A stretch of DNA of 64,000 nucleotides from NCBI RefSeq assembly GCF_001514145.1, contig NZ_KQ948673.1:85963-149962 (forward strand), written 5' to 3'. The position numbers were made by a program, and so were the translations under genes. Every line of letters begins with the position of its first letter. Positions within the stretch are counted from its first letter, which is position 1. The notes beneath the pieces were generated by a model. It saw only the letters and a list, made by a program, of their open reading frames with translations. It had not been told where the DNA came from and searched no databases. Positions 25,413 to 34,437 of this stretch are shown here, one piece after another. The DNA is from Streptomyces canus. GTDB lineage: Bacteria > Actinomycetota > Actinomycetes > Streptomycetales > Streptomycetaceae.

Positions 25413-26459
25413 GTGTCAGGCAAGCGGTCACCGGTCCGCAGGCCCACGATGAAGGACATCGCCCGGCAGGCCGGCGTGTCCCAGAGCGCGGTCTCCTTCG
25501 CGCTGAACGGCCGGCCCGGGGTCTCCGAGGACACCCGCGACCGGGTGCGAAGGGTCGCCGAGGAGCTCGGCTGGCGCCCGAGCACCGCGGCCCGCGCGCT
25601 GTCCGGCGAGGGCGCCGCCACGGTCGGCTTCGTCCTGGCCCGCCCGGCCGAGACGCTCGGTGTCGACTCCTTCTTCCTCCAACTCGTCTCCGGGATACAG
25701 GAAGTGCTGGCGGAGCGTCATCTCGGGCTGCTGTTCCAGGTGGTGGAGGACGTCGAGGACGAGTGCGATGTGTACCGGCGCTGGTGGGCAGAACACCGGG
25801 TGGACGGGGTCCTGGTGGTCGACCCGCGCACCGACGACCCGCGCACCGGTGTCCTCGACGAACTGGGCCTGCCCGGTGTGGTGATCGGCGGCGCCCCCGA
25901 CGAACGCCATCCGGGGCTGTCGACCGTCTGGGCGGACGACGCGGGCGCGATGGCCGCGGTCGTGGACGAGCTGTACGCGCTGGGCCACCGGCGGATCGTG
26001 CACATCGCGGGCCTGCCGGGGCTGGCGCACACCGAGCGCCGTATCCGCACCCTGCGGGCGGAGGCCGAGCGGCGCGGACTGACCGGGGTCAAGTCGGTGA
26101 CCACCGACTACTCGGACGCCGCGGGCGCCGCCGTGACCCGCAGGGTCCTTGAGTGGTCCGCTCCCCCGACCGCGCTGATCTACGACAACGACGTGATGGC
26201 CCTCGCCGGAGTCGCCGCCGCGACCGAACTGGGTCACTCGGTGCCCGGGGACGTGTCGGTGGTGGCCTGGGAGGACTCGGCACTGTGCCGCATGGTCAAG
26301 CCCTGGCTGTCGGCCCTGTCCCGGGACAGCGTGGAGTTCGGCCGTACGGCGGCCACGGAACTGACCGCGCTACTGGACGGCGGTCCGGCGCGGACCGTAC
26401 GGGTGCCGGTGCCCCGGCTGATCGTGCGGGACAGCACGGGGGCGGCCCGGGGCACCTGA
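25413..26459 (+). CDS. LacI-family transcriptional repressor
   Basis: A 348-residue regulator with an N-terminal LacI helix-turn-helix (TMKDIARQAGVSQSAVSFALN, about residues 12-31; hinge helix region STAARALSG) and a periplasmic-binding-protein-type effector domain. HRRIVHIAGLPG and ALIYDNDVMALAGVAAATELG are typical. Divergent from the ABC/glycosidase operon and next to palindromic operators, it is the likely local repressor, induced by an N-glycan-derived sugar. A 42-base gap separates it from the alpha/beta hydrolase gene downstream, which may be co-transcribed. Confidence 0.93.
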   Translation: MSGKRSPVRRPTMKDIARQAGVSQSAVSFALNGRPGVSEDTRDRVRRVAEELGWRPSTAARALSGEGAATVGFVLARPAETLGVDSFFLQLVSGIQEVLAERHLGLLFQVVEDVEDECDVYRRWWAEHRVDGVLVVDPRTDDPRTGVLDELGLPGVVIGGAPDERHPGLSTVWADDAGAMAAVVDELYALGHRRIVHIAGLPGLAHTERRIRTLRAEAERRGLTGVKSVTTDYSDAAGAAVTRRVLEWSAPPTALIYDNDVMALAGVAAATELGHSVPGDVSVVAWEDSALCRMVKPWLSALSRDSVEFGRTAATELTALLDGGPARTVRVPVPRLIVRDSTGAARGT

Positions 26460-26500
26460 ACCGAGGGGACAGCGAGCGCCCCGGCGGGGACAATGTCCGT

Positions 26501-27523
26501 ATGCGGACGAGGGGAACGTTCTGTGTCGCCGCCGCACTCGCGCTGTCAGCCGCGGTGGGCTGTACGACCGGCGACACCGAGGAGCGGGCCCGCCCGAGCA
26601 GCCCGACCGCCTCGACGCCCCGCACCGCGAGCCCGACGGCGACGCACGCGCCGGTGAACCCCGTCTCGATCCCGGCCATGATCCAGCGCGACCACACGGG
26701 GTCCGGTCTCGAGCTGGGCAGGGTGCTGACCCGTACCTCCGCCTACACGAGCTACGAGGTGACGTACGAGTCGGACGGCCTGACGATCTCGGGCCTGATG
26801 AACATTCCCTCGGGCAAGGGCCCCTTCCCGGCCCTGGTGCTGGCGCACGGCTACATCGACCCGGAGATCTACACCACCGGCCGCGGCCTCACGCGCGAGC
26901 AGGACCTCCTCGCCCGGAACGGCTACGTCGTCCTGCACACCGACTACCGCAACCACGCCCGCTCGGACCAGGACCCGGACAACGACGTGGGCCTCCGCCT
27001 CGGCTACACCGAGGACGTGATCGGCGCGGCGATGGCGCTACGGTCCTCCGGGCGCCCGGAGATCGACACCGACCGCCTCGGCCTGCTCGGCCGTTCGATG
27101 GGCGGCGGTGTCGTCTACAACACGCTGGTGGTGGCCCCGGGCCTGTTCGACGCCGCGGTCGCCTATGCGCCGGTCAGCGCCCGCCCCGAGGAGAACATCG
27201 ACCAGTTCCAACGCCCCGAGGGCGACCCGCTGGTGGCCGAGATCGAGTCCGAACACGGCACCCCCGAGACGAACCCCCGCTTCTGGCGCGAGGTCTCCCC
27301 CCTCACCTACGTCGACCGCGTCACCGAACCCCTCCTGATCCACCACGGCACCACCGACACGACCTGCCCCATCCGCTGGTCCCACCGGACGGTGACCGCG
27401 TTCGAGAAGGCGGGCAAGGACGTCGAGCTGCGCACGTACCGGGGCGAGGGGCACACCTTTTACTCGCAGTGGGGGCGCTCGATGGACACCACCATGGCCT
27501 TCTTCGACAAGCACCTGCGCTGA
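26501..27523 (+). CDS. Lipoprotein alpha/beta hydrolase (S9/dienelactone-hydrolase-like)
   Basis: A 340-residue predicted lipoprotein: lipobox AVGC near residue 21, then a Ser/Thr/Pro-rich linker and an alpha/beta-hydrolase fold. The oxyanion region is LAHGYID, the nucleophile elbow GRSMGGG (Ser), the acid probably the Asp in HHGTTDTTCP, and the catalytic His in YRGEGHTFY. It resembles prolyl-oligopeptidase-like and acyl-esterase families; the substrate is unknown. ATG 26501 gives a proper signal peptide. Adjacent to lacI, it might deacylate glycans or peptides, but that is speculative. Confidence 0.85.
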   Translation: MRTRGTFCVAAALALSAAVGCTTGDTEERARPSSPTASTPRTASPTATHAPVNPVSIPAMIQRDHTGSGLELGRVLTRTSAYTSYEVTYESDGLTISGLMNIPSGKGPFPALVLAHGYIDPEIYTTGRGLTREQDLLARNGYVVLHTDYRNHARSDQDPDNDVGLRLGYTEDVIGAAMALRSSGRPEIDTDRLGLLGRSMGGGVVYNTLVVAPGLFDAAVAYAPVSARPEENIDQFQRPEGDPLVAEIESEHGTPETNPRFWREVSPLTYVDRVTEPLLIHHGTTDTTCPIRWSHRTVTAFEKAGKDVELRTYRGEGHTFYSQWGRSMDTTMAFFDKHLR

Positions 27524-27545
27524 CGTCCCCGCCTGGGCTGCCCGC

Positions 27546-28236
27546 ATGGACGTCGGTGTGGGTGCGCGCGAGCTGTACGAGAGCTTGACCGAGGGGAACA
27601 GGCCCAACGCGTCATGGCTCGGTCGGGACCACGGCGGTTACCGGGACCGGCTCGCCACGGCCGCCGAGTACAAGCCGTGGTGGACAGCCCCCGAAGGCCA
27701 GGGCCTCCTCTGGGAGTCGTACGCCCTGAGCCGGGTCTGCGATCTGCTGCTGGAGTCGGAGTACGAGCACCCCGGCCCATTCACCCCACTCGGCATGACG
27801 CCGTTCAGGGGCGGCACCTTCGACCCGTTCCTCCACGAGATCGTCGACGTCGAGCAGGCCGACGATCCCCGGACGCGACGTCGCCGACCGCTCACCGCTC
27901 TACTGGACGTTCCGACGCCGCCACCGCCCGACCGTCGATCTGTCCCACGGCTGGGGTCACAACTCCCAGTGGCGCACGGACTTCCGGCTCGACTACCGGA
28001 CGCCGCACGGTGACCGGCTCAACGTCACCGGGCACGACCCGATCGACGGCCGCCCGGATCTCGACCCGGACCACCCGGGGAACCTCAGCCCGGAGGAGCG
28101 GTTGCTGACACCGGACGAGCGCCGCGAACTGCTGCGCCACCGCTGTCTCCTGCGTGTTCCCCGAGCCGCCGACGCACTGGCCCGGACGCCCGGCTGGGAA
28201 CTCGATTTGATGCCCTTCGACTGGCGGCTGCCGTGA
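27546..28236 (+). pseudogene. Hypothetical protein gene interrupted by a one-base frameshift
   Basis: The frame starting at 27546 encodes about 107 sensible residues (ELYESLTEGNRPNASWLG; LWESYALSRVCDLLLESEYE) and then turns to Arg/Pro-rich nonsense. From about 27871 a different frame continues equally convincingly (RSPLYWTFRRRHRPTVDLSH; LNVTGHDPIDGRPDLDPDHP) to TGA at 28234-28236 with no stop. Removing one C from the CCCC run at 27867-27870 joins the two as ...DDPGRDVADRSPLYW..., a protein of about 230 aa. Family unknown. Either a sequencing error or a recent inactivating indel. Confidence 0.75.
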
Positions 28237-28281
28237 AGAGTGGCCAACGGGGCGCCGACAACCCGGTGGCCACCCACTCCC

Positions 28282-29814
28282 TCAGACCTCGGACCGATAC
28301 AGCCCGAACTCCTTGATGTGTACGGCACTTCGAGCCTGTGTCACCCGCAGTCGCCACCTCCGGGCCCGTACCGGAGCCGACAGCAGCAGGATGCGGCTCG
28401 CGCCGATGGTGCCGGCGGCCGTGACCTCCGTCCAGGTGCCGTCGCGGAGTGCCTCGACGACGAAGGCCTCCACCTGCTGGCCGTGCCGGATGTCCTCGGC
28501 GAGGCGGATGCGGTCGACCTCGTGCTCCGTGCCGAGGTCGACGGTGACGCGGCCCGGTGCCGACGTGGTGCGGCCGCGCGCGGCCAGGTCCCGTGGCAGC
28601 TCCCGTTCGATCCGTTCTCTGAACTCCCGCAGGCGCACGACGTCCGTGCCGTGCAGCAGGCCCTCGGTGTCCGGTGGGACATTGAGCAGCAGTACCGCGT
28701 TGCGCCCCACCGAGCCGAAGAAGATCTCCGTCAGGTAGTCCACGGACTTGGGCTGCTGGTCGGCGTGGTAGAACCAGCCGTCGCGGAGGGAGACGTCGCA
28801 CTCGGCGGGCCACCACTGGAGGTAGTCCGTCGCGGGCTGCGCCTTCACCAGAGCGGCGCGGCTGCCCTCGTCGGGGGTGTCGTAGGACAGGGCCCAGTCG
28901 GTGCGGCCGTACTGGTTCTCCTTGACCGGGATGACGCTCCACTCGTCCTCGCGCGCGATGCCGCTCTCGTTGCCGACCCAGCGCAGGTCGGGGCCGGTGA
29001 CGGCGATCGCCGCGTCCGGGGCGAGGGTGCGCACCAGGGCGTACCAGCTGTCCCAGTCGTAGCTCTCCACCTTCTCGGGCGGGATGTGCCCCTGCGCGCC
29101 GTCGAACCACACCTCGTCGACCGGCCCGTACTCGGTGAGCACCTCGTACAGCGTGTTGAGCATGTGGGCGCCGTAGTCGGTGGCGTCCAGGGTGTGGAAG
29201 CGGTCCGGTGTGCGGTCGTCGTCCGCGACGAGCGTCGGGATCGTGCGCGGGGTGCGGGCGCTGCCGTTGGCGTACACGCCGTGCAGGTACTGGTTCTCGT
29301 CGGCGGGTGAGAGGTAGACGCCGACCTTGAGGCCGTGGCGGCGCATGGAGTCGGCGAAGGAACGCAGCACATCGCCCCGACCGTCGCGCCAACTGCTCGA
29401 CGCCACCGAGTGGTCGGTGTAGCGGGAGGGATAGAGGACGAAGCCGTCGTGGTGCTTGACGGTGAGGATGGCGAGCCTGAAGCCGCCGTCCTTCAGGGCC
29501 GCCGCCCACTGGTCGGTGTCGAGGCCGGCCGGCTGGAAGACGTCCGGGTCCTCGTCGCCGGTGCCCCACTCCAGGCCGGTGAAGGTGTTCACGCCGAAGT
29601 GCAGGAACGCGGTCCGCTCCAGGCTCTGCCAGGCGACCTGCCGTGCGGTGGGCCTGACCTGGGACGCCTTGCGGACGAGGTCGGCCTCGGTGTCGTCCGG
29701 GGAGACGGGGATGCGGTAGGAGCGGTCGTCGGAGGCCGCGGCGGCCACCGTGGGGATGCCGGTCACGGCGAGTGCGGTGGCGGCGGTGACGAAGAGGCGT
29801 CTGGAGACGGTCAT
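28282..29814 (-). CDS. Secreted GH29 alpha-L-fucosidase
   Basis: A 510-residue glycosidase with a twin-arginine signal (SRRLFVTAA... VAAAAS). Family 29 features: FLHFGVNTFTGLEWG, LTVKHHDGF, and the nucleophile Asp in VDEVWFDGAQG. A C-terminal beta-sandwich of about 110 residues (RVTVDLGTEHEVDRIRLAED; F5/8-like) may bind sugar. It releases L-fucose from glycans outside the cell and would supply the fucose operon 13 kb away. It is downstream of, and separated by 12 bases from, the GH20 gene, so the two form an operon. Confidence 0.94.
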   Translation of the reverse strand: MTVSRRLFVTAATALAVTGIPTVAAAASDDRSYRIPVSPDDTEADLVRKASQVRPTARQVAWQSLERTAFLHFGVNTFTGLEWGTGDEDPDVFQPAGLDTDQWAAALKDGGFRLAILTVKHHDGFVLYPSRYTDHSVASSSWRDGRGDVLRSFADSMRRHGLKVGVYLSPADENQYLHGVYANGSARTPRTIPTLVADDDRTPDRFHTLDATDYGAHMLNTLYEVLTEYGPVDEVWFDGAQGHIPPEKVESYDWDSWYALVRTLAPDAAIAVTGPDLRWVGNESGIAREDEWSVIPVKENQYGRTDWALSYDTPDEGSRAALVKAQPATDYLQWWPAECDVSLRDGWFYHADQQPKSVDYLTEIFFGSVGRNAVLLLNVPPDTEGLLHGTDVVRLREFRERIERELPRDLAARGRTTSAPGRVTVDLGTEHEVDRIRLAEDIRHGQQVEAFVVEALRDGTWTEVTAAGTIGASRILLLSAPVRARRWRLRVTQARSAVHIKEFGLYRSEV

Positions 29815-29826
29815 GGGGGGGGCTCC

Positions 29827-31647
29827 TCAGCTCAAGTGCCAGACGGTGGGGGTGCGTTGATCGGCCGGGTACTGCTCGATCCGGCCGTCGTCCGTGACGG
29901 TGATCGCCATCTGGGTGATCGCGTTGACGAGCCGGTAGCCCCCCGCCACGGGCTCCAACTCCCAGCGCTGCAAGGTGCCGGACGGGTCGCAGGTGTCCCA
30001 GGTCGCCTCGACGCCGGGCTGCAGCGGCACGTTGAGCGTGAGCTTGCCGCCGCTGATCGCGAGGCAGCCGGCCGCCGACCGGAGGGTCACGTATCCGTCC
30101 GCCGTGCGCTGCACGGAGGCCGTGAACGACCGCCCGAAGGTGTAGGTGCCGTCCGCCACCGGCACCCGGGTCAGGTCCCGCCAACCCGGCGCGTGCCCCA
30201 CCGCCGTACCGCGCGCCACGAACTCCGCGTAGGTGGCGTCGGGATGCGGATCCCCCCAGGTGGCCTGGGCGACATGCCGTAGCGCGGGCCAGAGCCGGAC
30301 GGCGACCTCGTTCTCGGTCTCGCCGCGTCCGTTGTCCGGCCACAGGCTGATCTTCGCGCCGGTGACGCCCCGGGAGGAGGTGAGTTTCTCGCCCTCGAAG
30401 CTGCGCGGGTCCCAGCTCTGGTCGTAGAGCGACTCGGTGTCGCTGTGGAAGCCGCCGCGGATGAGGTAGAGCGAATAGGAGGCGTTCATCACCGAGTAGC
30501 CCTGTGCGATGAGTTGACTGGGCTTGACCGCCACGTTCAGCCAGTGCTCGACCGTGGTGCCGGCCTTCACCGGCACGGTGTTGGCTCCGGTCAGCCCGTC
30601 GTTCCAGATCCGCAGCTTCACGCCCTTGCTCGCCGCGTAGTCGTGGACGCGGTTGACGAAGTCGACGAAGGCGTCCTGCGGGGTGGCGCCCGAACCGTAC
30701 TTCTCCTGGGCGTACTTGAGGATCTGCGGATACTTCGCGAAGTCGGAGCCGAGCATGTACTCGTCGGCTCCCATGTGCCAGGACTTCGCCGTGAAGACCT
30801 GGGCGTACTCGTCCATCAGGCTCGTGTAGTAGTCGAAGGCCGCCTGCTGGGTGATGTCGAGCCGGGAGGGCTGCTTGTTGCCGTCGGAGTCGGTCAGCTG
30901 CAGGTCCGGGCGGTTCTCGATCCACGGGTCGATGTGCCCGGGCGAGTTGATCTCGGGGATGATCTCGACGTGGTACTTGTCGCCGAGCGCGACGAGCTGC
31001 CGTATCTCGTCCTTGGTGTAGTAGCCCCAGGTGTTGGCCTCGGGGTGGGCGTCGCTCTTGACCTTCAGCTCCACGAGCAGCTGGTTGAGCTTGTTGTAGG
31101 CCATCTCGCGGACGAGGTTCTCCAGCCAGGGCAGCGAGACGTGGATGTAGCAGGCGCACACGCCGACGCCCCGCTCCTTGTAGCGCGGCACGTCGACCGT
31201 GCGCCCGGCGGGGATCCGGTCGCCCTGTGCGAGGAGCTGGAGGAGGGTCCGGGTGCCGTAGAAGGCGCCGGTCTCGGTGGCTCCGGTGATCGACAGGCTT
31301 GTGCCGGCGTGGAGTTCGTAGCCCTCGGCGCCGAGGGCGCTCCGGGACGGCTTGACGTCGACAACGATGTCACCGGGCCGGGCTCCGCCGCGTACGACGG
31401 GCACCGAGCCGTGGCCCGCCGCCCGCAGATCACCGGCGAGCGTGTCGGCCACCCGGCGTTCGGCCGGGTCGTCGGCGACGAGCCGGGCCCCGGGCCGGTA
31501 GACATAGGCGCCCGACTCCGGAGTCCACTGGGTCAGCGCAGGCACCGTGGCCGGCGGGCCCTGGTCCGAGCGCGCGAGCGCCGGGGCGGGCGCGAGGAGC
31601 AATGTCAGCAGCGCCACGACGGCGGCGAATCTCAGCCGTTTCCTCAT
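29827..31647 (-). CDS. Secreted GH20 beta-N-acetylhexosaminidase with ricin-like C-terminus
   Basis: A 606-residue enzyme. ATG 31647 is chosen because AGGGAG lies six bases upstream; the ATG at 31665 lacks a site. A Sec signal peptide (LTLLLAPAPALA) is followed by a GH20 N-terminal domain (about 35-150) and the catalytic barrel, with IIPEINSPGHI and the Asp-Glu pair in WHMGADEYM. The last 110 residues (SAAGCLAISGGKLTL; LQRWELEPVAGGYRLVN) look like a ricin B-type lectin domain. It removes terminal GlcNAc/GalNAc, complementing GH29, GH85 and GH38 in glycoprotein glycan breakdown. Confidence 0.92.
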   Translation of the reverse strand: MRKRLRFAAVVALLTLLLAPAPALARSDQGPPATVPALTQWTPESGAYVYRPGARLVADDPAERRVADTLAGDLRAAGHGSVPVVRGGARPGDIVVDVKPSRSALGAEGYELHAGTSLSITGATETGAFYGTRTLLQLLAQGDRIPAGRTVDVPRYKERGVGVCACYIHVSLPWLENLVREMAYNKLNQLLVELKVKSDAHPEANTWGYYTKDEIRQLVALGDKYHVEIIPEINSPGHIDPWIENRPDLQLTDSDGNKQPSRLDITQQAAFDYYTSLMDEYAQVFTAKSWHMGADEYMLGSDFAKYPQILKYAQEKYGSGATPQDAFVDFVNRVHDYAASKGVKLRIWNDGLTGANTVPVKAGTTVEHWLNVAVKPSQLIAQGYSVMNASYSLYLIRGGFHSDTESLYDQSWDPRSFEGEKLTSSRGVTGAKISLWPDNGRGETENEVAVRLWPALRHVAQATWGDPHPDATYAEFVARGTAVGHAPGWRDLTRVPVADGTYTFGRSFTASVQRTADGYVTLRSAAGCLAISGGKLTLNVPLQPGVEATWDTCDPSGTLQRWELEPVAGGYRLVNAITQMAITVTDDGRIEQYPADQRTPTVWHLS

Positions 31648-31896
31648 GAGCGACTCCCTATTCATCGGATGGCTGATAATTGAGGTCCACCGAAGGGCTG
31701 TCAACGGGGCTGAATCAGCTCGAAGTTGAGCCAGAGATCGGATGACCTGCTGGTCGGCGCCGTGCTGCGAACGTCCTCCGTCGCGAAAAGTCCAAGAAGA
31801 CCGGTCCGAATGTCCAAGCGCGAGTGCTCTCGACGCGACGTCCGCCGCCGGGCAGAGTTCTCCCTACGTACTCGCGAGTAGCCCCGAGGAGCGCAC

Positions 31897-33240
31897 GTGA
31901 CCAGCTGGGTCGGCCGTACCGCCGCCGAGATCGCCGCCGCCGTCCGCGAGAAGCGGGCCACGCCCCGGGAGGTGGTGGCCGAGCACCTCGCCCGGATCGA
32001 GAAGCTCGACGGGCGGATCGGGGCGTTCCGGGCGGTGCGCGCCGAAGCGGCACTGGCGGAGGCCGACGAGGTGGGCTCCCGGGGCGACCTCGGCGAACTG
32101 CCCCTGGCCGGGGTGCCGGTGGCCGTCAAGGACAACCTCTCCGTGCGCGGCGAGACCAACCGCGTCGGCACCGCCGCGACTCCCGACACCCCCGCCGAGG
32201 CCGACCACGAGGTCGTGGCCCGGCTGCGGGCAGCGGGCGCGGTGGTCGTGGGGCTGACGAACGTGCCGGAGCTGTGCGTCTTCGGTACCACGGAGGGCGT
32301 CCACGGCACCTCCCGCAACCCCTGGGACACCACGCGTACGGCCGGTGGCTCGTCCGGCGGCAGCGCGGCCGCGGTCGCCGCGGGCCTGGTCCCGATCGCC
32401 CTCGGCAACGACGGCATGGGCTCGCTGCGCATCCCGGCGGCCAACTGCGGGCTCGTCACGCTGAAGCCGGGGTCGGGGGTGGTCCCGGCCGGCATCAGCG
32501 ACGGCGACTGGTTCGGCATGTCCGAAAACGGTCCGCTGGCGACCACGGTCGAGGACGCCCGCCTGCTGCTTTCGGTCATCGCCGGCACCGAGTTCGTACG
32601 ACGGGACACGCCCGCCGCGCTCGACGTCGCCGTGTCCCTGCGCAGCCCGCTCGCCGGGGTCACGGTCAGCGCGCCGTATACGAACGCGGTCCGGGAGGCG
32701 GCCGGGCTGCTGATCAAGGCGGGGCACCAGGTGCGGCGCGCCGACCCGCCGTACCCGCTCTCGTTGGGTTTCACCTCACTCGCCACCTGGACGGCGGGCA
32801 CCTCGGTGGACGCGGCGGGGCTGGATCCGCGGCTGCTGGCCCGGCGCACCCGGGTGCACGCGGCGATCGGCCGGCGCTTCGTCAAGGCGGTGCGGAAGGG
32901 CAGGGCCCGGCAGGAACTGCGCGAGCGCCTGGAGCCGTTCTTCGCCGAGCACGATGTCCTGCTGCTTCCGGCGCTGGCCCGCCGCTCCCCCAAAGCCGAG
33001 GCCTGGCACGAGCGGGGCTGGCTGCGCAACGTCCTGGTCAACACCAACTACTCGCCGCTCACCCCGCCGTGGAACCTCACCGGCTGGCCGGCGATGTCGG
33101 TCCCGCTCGGCACGCTGCCCTCGGGCGCCCCCACCGCCGTACAACTGGTGGCGCGGCCCGGGTCGGAGACGGTGCTGCTGGAGGTCGCGGAGGAACTGGA
33201 GCGGCGGCAGCCGTGGCGGCGGACGGCGCCGCTCGACTGA
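31897..33240 (+). CDS. Amidase signature family hydrolase
   Basis: A 447-residue amidase. The Ser-cisSer-Lys triad is visible: Lys in VPVAVKDNLS (about residue 76), cis-Ser and Ser in the Gly/Ser-rich signature TAGGSSGGSAAAVAAG (about 150-165). The C-terminus (NLTGWPAMSVPLG...GAPTAVQLVAR) is standard for the family. GTG start at 31897. The substrate is unknown; the family includes acylamidases and GatA-like proteins, but no gatB/gatC is nearby. It is monocistronic and converges on the GNAT gene, 10 bases away. Confidence 0.9.
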   Translation: MTSWVGRTAAEIAAAVREKRATPREVVAEHLARIEKLDGRIGAFRAVRAEAALAEADEVGSRGDLGELPLAGVPVAVKDNLSVRGETNRVGTAATPDTPAEADHEVVARLRAAGAVVVGLTNVPELCVFGTTEGVHGTSRNPWDTTRTAGGSSGGSAAAVAAGLVPIALGNDGMGSLRIPAANCGLVTLKPGSGVVPAGISDGDWFGMSENGPLATTVEDARLLLSVIAGTEFVRRDTPAALDVAVSLRSPLAGVTVSAPYTNAVREAAGLLIKAGHQVRRADPPYPLSLGFTSLATWTAGTSVDAAGLDPRLLARRTRVHAAIGRRFVKAVRKGRARQELRERLEPFFAEHDVLLLPALARRSPKAEAWHERGWLRNVLVNTNYSPLTPPWNLTGWPAMSVPLGTLPSGAPTAVQLVARPGSETVLLEVAEELERRQPWRRTAPLD

Positions 33241-33250
33241 ATACCGGCCC

Positions 33251-33733
33251 CTAGAGGGCCTTGTACATGATGTGCAGTCCGACCCGTCCGTGCCGGGGGT
33301 GCTCGAAGGCGTCCGGCACGGTGCCGAGGATCGTGAAGCCGAGCGAGGTCCACAGCCGCACGGCCGGGTTGGTCTCGACGACGGCGTTGAAGACCATCCC
33401 CCGGTAGCCGTCGGCCGCGGCGGCGGCCAGGACGTGCTCGGCGAGCGCACGCCCGATGCCGCGGCCGCCCTGGTCGGGGTCGACCATGAAGCCGGCGTTG
33501 GCGATGCGGGCGGCGGGACCGCCGTAGTTGGGGGTGACGTAGGCCGAGGCGACGAGGGCGCCGCTCTCGTCCTCGACGACGTGGACGCGCTTGGCCGGGT
33601 TCATCCACAGGGCGCGCGCTGCTTCTTCGGGGGTGGCGGGGTCCCAGGCGTAGGTCTCGCCCGCGGCCACGATCCGGTGCCAGAAAGGCCAGATCCGCGG
33701 CCAGTCGTCGGCCGCGGCTTCTCTGATCAGCAT
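33251..33733 (-). CDS. GNAT-family N-acetyltransferase
   Basis: A 160-residue GNAT domain. The acetyl-CoA pyrophosphate loop is MVDPDQGGRGIGRALAEHVL (Q/RxxGxG/A), preceded by the beta-4 strand region ASAYVTPNYGG and followed by NPAVRLWTSLGF, typical of the RimJ/phosphinothricin-acetyltransferase-like group. The acceptor is unknown. It lies 51 bases downstream of the 57-residue peptide gene on the same strand, so the two may share a transcript. Confidence 0.9.
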   Translation of the reverse strand: MLIREAAADDWPRIWPFWHRIVAAGETYAWDPATPEEAARALWMNPAKRVHVVEDESGALVASAYVTPNYGGPAARIANAGFMVDPDQGGRGIGRALAEHVLAAAAADGYRGMVFNAVVETNPAVRLWTSLGFTILGTVPDAFEHPRHGRVGLHIMYKAL

Positions 33734-33784
33734 GGGCGTGAGTCTCGCACGCCCATGCCGTCGGCGATCGCGAAGGTCCTGCGG

Positions 33785-33958
33785 TCAGTCCACGCTGGGC
33801 AGGATGTGGGGCTCGGCGAGGTCGTCCTCGTAGCCCGCGAGACGGATGGGGGCGGAGCGCGCCCACACGTCGAGACTGCCGATGTCTGCGGGCCGTCGGC
33901 CCGCGCGCTCCGGGCGTTCCTTGGGGCGCTGTTCGCGATCTGTCTTCTCCGGTGTCAC
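33785..33958 (-). CDS. Small charged peptide (57 aa), unknown function
   Basis: GTG at 33958 follows a good AAGGAG by six bases and yields a 57-residue product. It has a highly charged N-terminal half (TDREQRPKERPERAGRRP) and a distinct C-terminal half (SLDVWARSAPIRLAGYEDD, then LAEPHILPSVD). The bipartite layout, with a polar leader-like part and a compact Trp/Tyr/Asp-containing tail, resembles a small regulatory protein or a peptide precursor. I see no modifying enzyme beside it; only a GNAT gene follows. Real coding is supported by the ribosome binding site and ordered codon use. Confidence 0.6.
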   Translation of the reverse strand: MTPEKTDREQRPKERPERAGRRPADIGSLDVWARSAPIRLAGYEDDLAEPHILPSVD

Positions 33959-34437
33959 CGCGCACTCCTTATGTGTCGGGCTCACCCTCGGGACGTACCT
34001 GTGCAACCTACGGTCGGTGCCTGGACGTCCGCTCGGGTCTGGGTCGAGATCGGGTTCGGACGCGGTGGCGCCGGTAACTCAGGTGAGAGCAGGCCGTGAT
34101 GACCGGCTTGTCCCGGGACGGACTGTGGGTGTGGGTGGGACCCCGTACTGCCGTCCGTCGGCTACAGATTAACCAGATGAGCGGAGGTCCGCTCGATAGG
34201 GGCTGAAAACAAGGCGTAACCATTACGAGTCGCCTAAGGTCTTTCGGCCATGTTCTGGGTATGTTTGTCACCTTATACGCGGTTTGGGAGTCACCCGACC
34301 GGCCTACACGACCGCGCACGCCTTCGACGGTCCGGAGCCACGCAGTTCAGGTCCTGTTGGCCGAATCGCAAACCACCCATGATCTGCTGACGTGCGGCAA
34401 CGGCTTGTCCCGCGGGTGGACTCGGGAGGACTGACGC
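33959..34437. other. Gene-free intergenic stretch
   Basis: About 480 bases without a supported gene, noticeably richer in A/T near 34165-34275. GACGGAC...GTCCGTC (about 34120-34160) and GGCG...CGCC (about 34217-34237) could form stems. TTATAC near 34273 is a candidate -10 element for the gene at 34438. It probably holds divergent promoters for the 57-aa peptide and the HD-like gene. I could not match any known riboswitch or RNA gene. Confidence 0.4.

Noticed and set aside
27867..27870. Programmed ribosomal frameshift at CCCC
   Set aside because: There is no obvious stimulatory structure or slippery heptamer of a known type; an indel or sequencing error is simpler.
15898..31647. Reading the glycosidase set as plant cell-wall (mannan/xylan) degradation
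   Set aside because: No GH26, GH10/11 or cellulose-binding modules are present; GH85, GH38, GH29 and GH20 together point to glycoprotein glycans.
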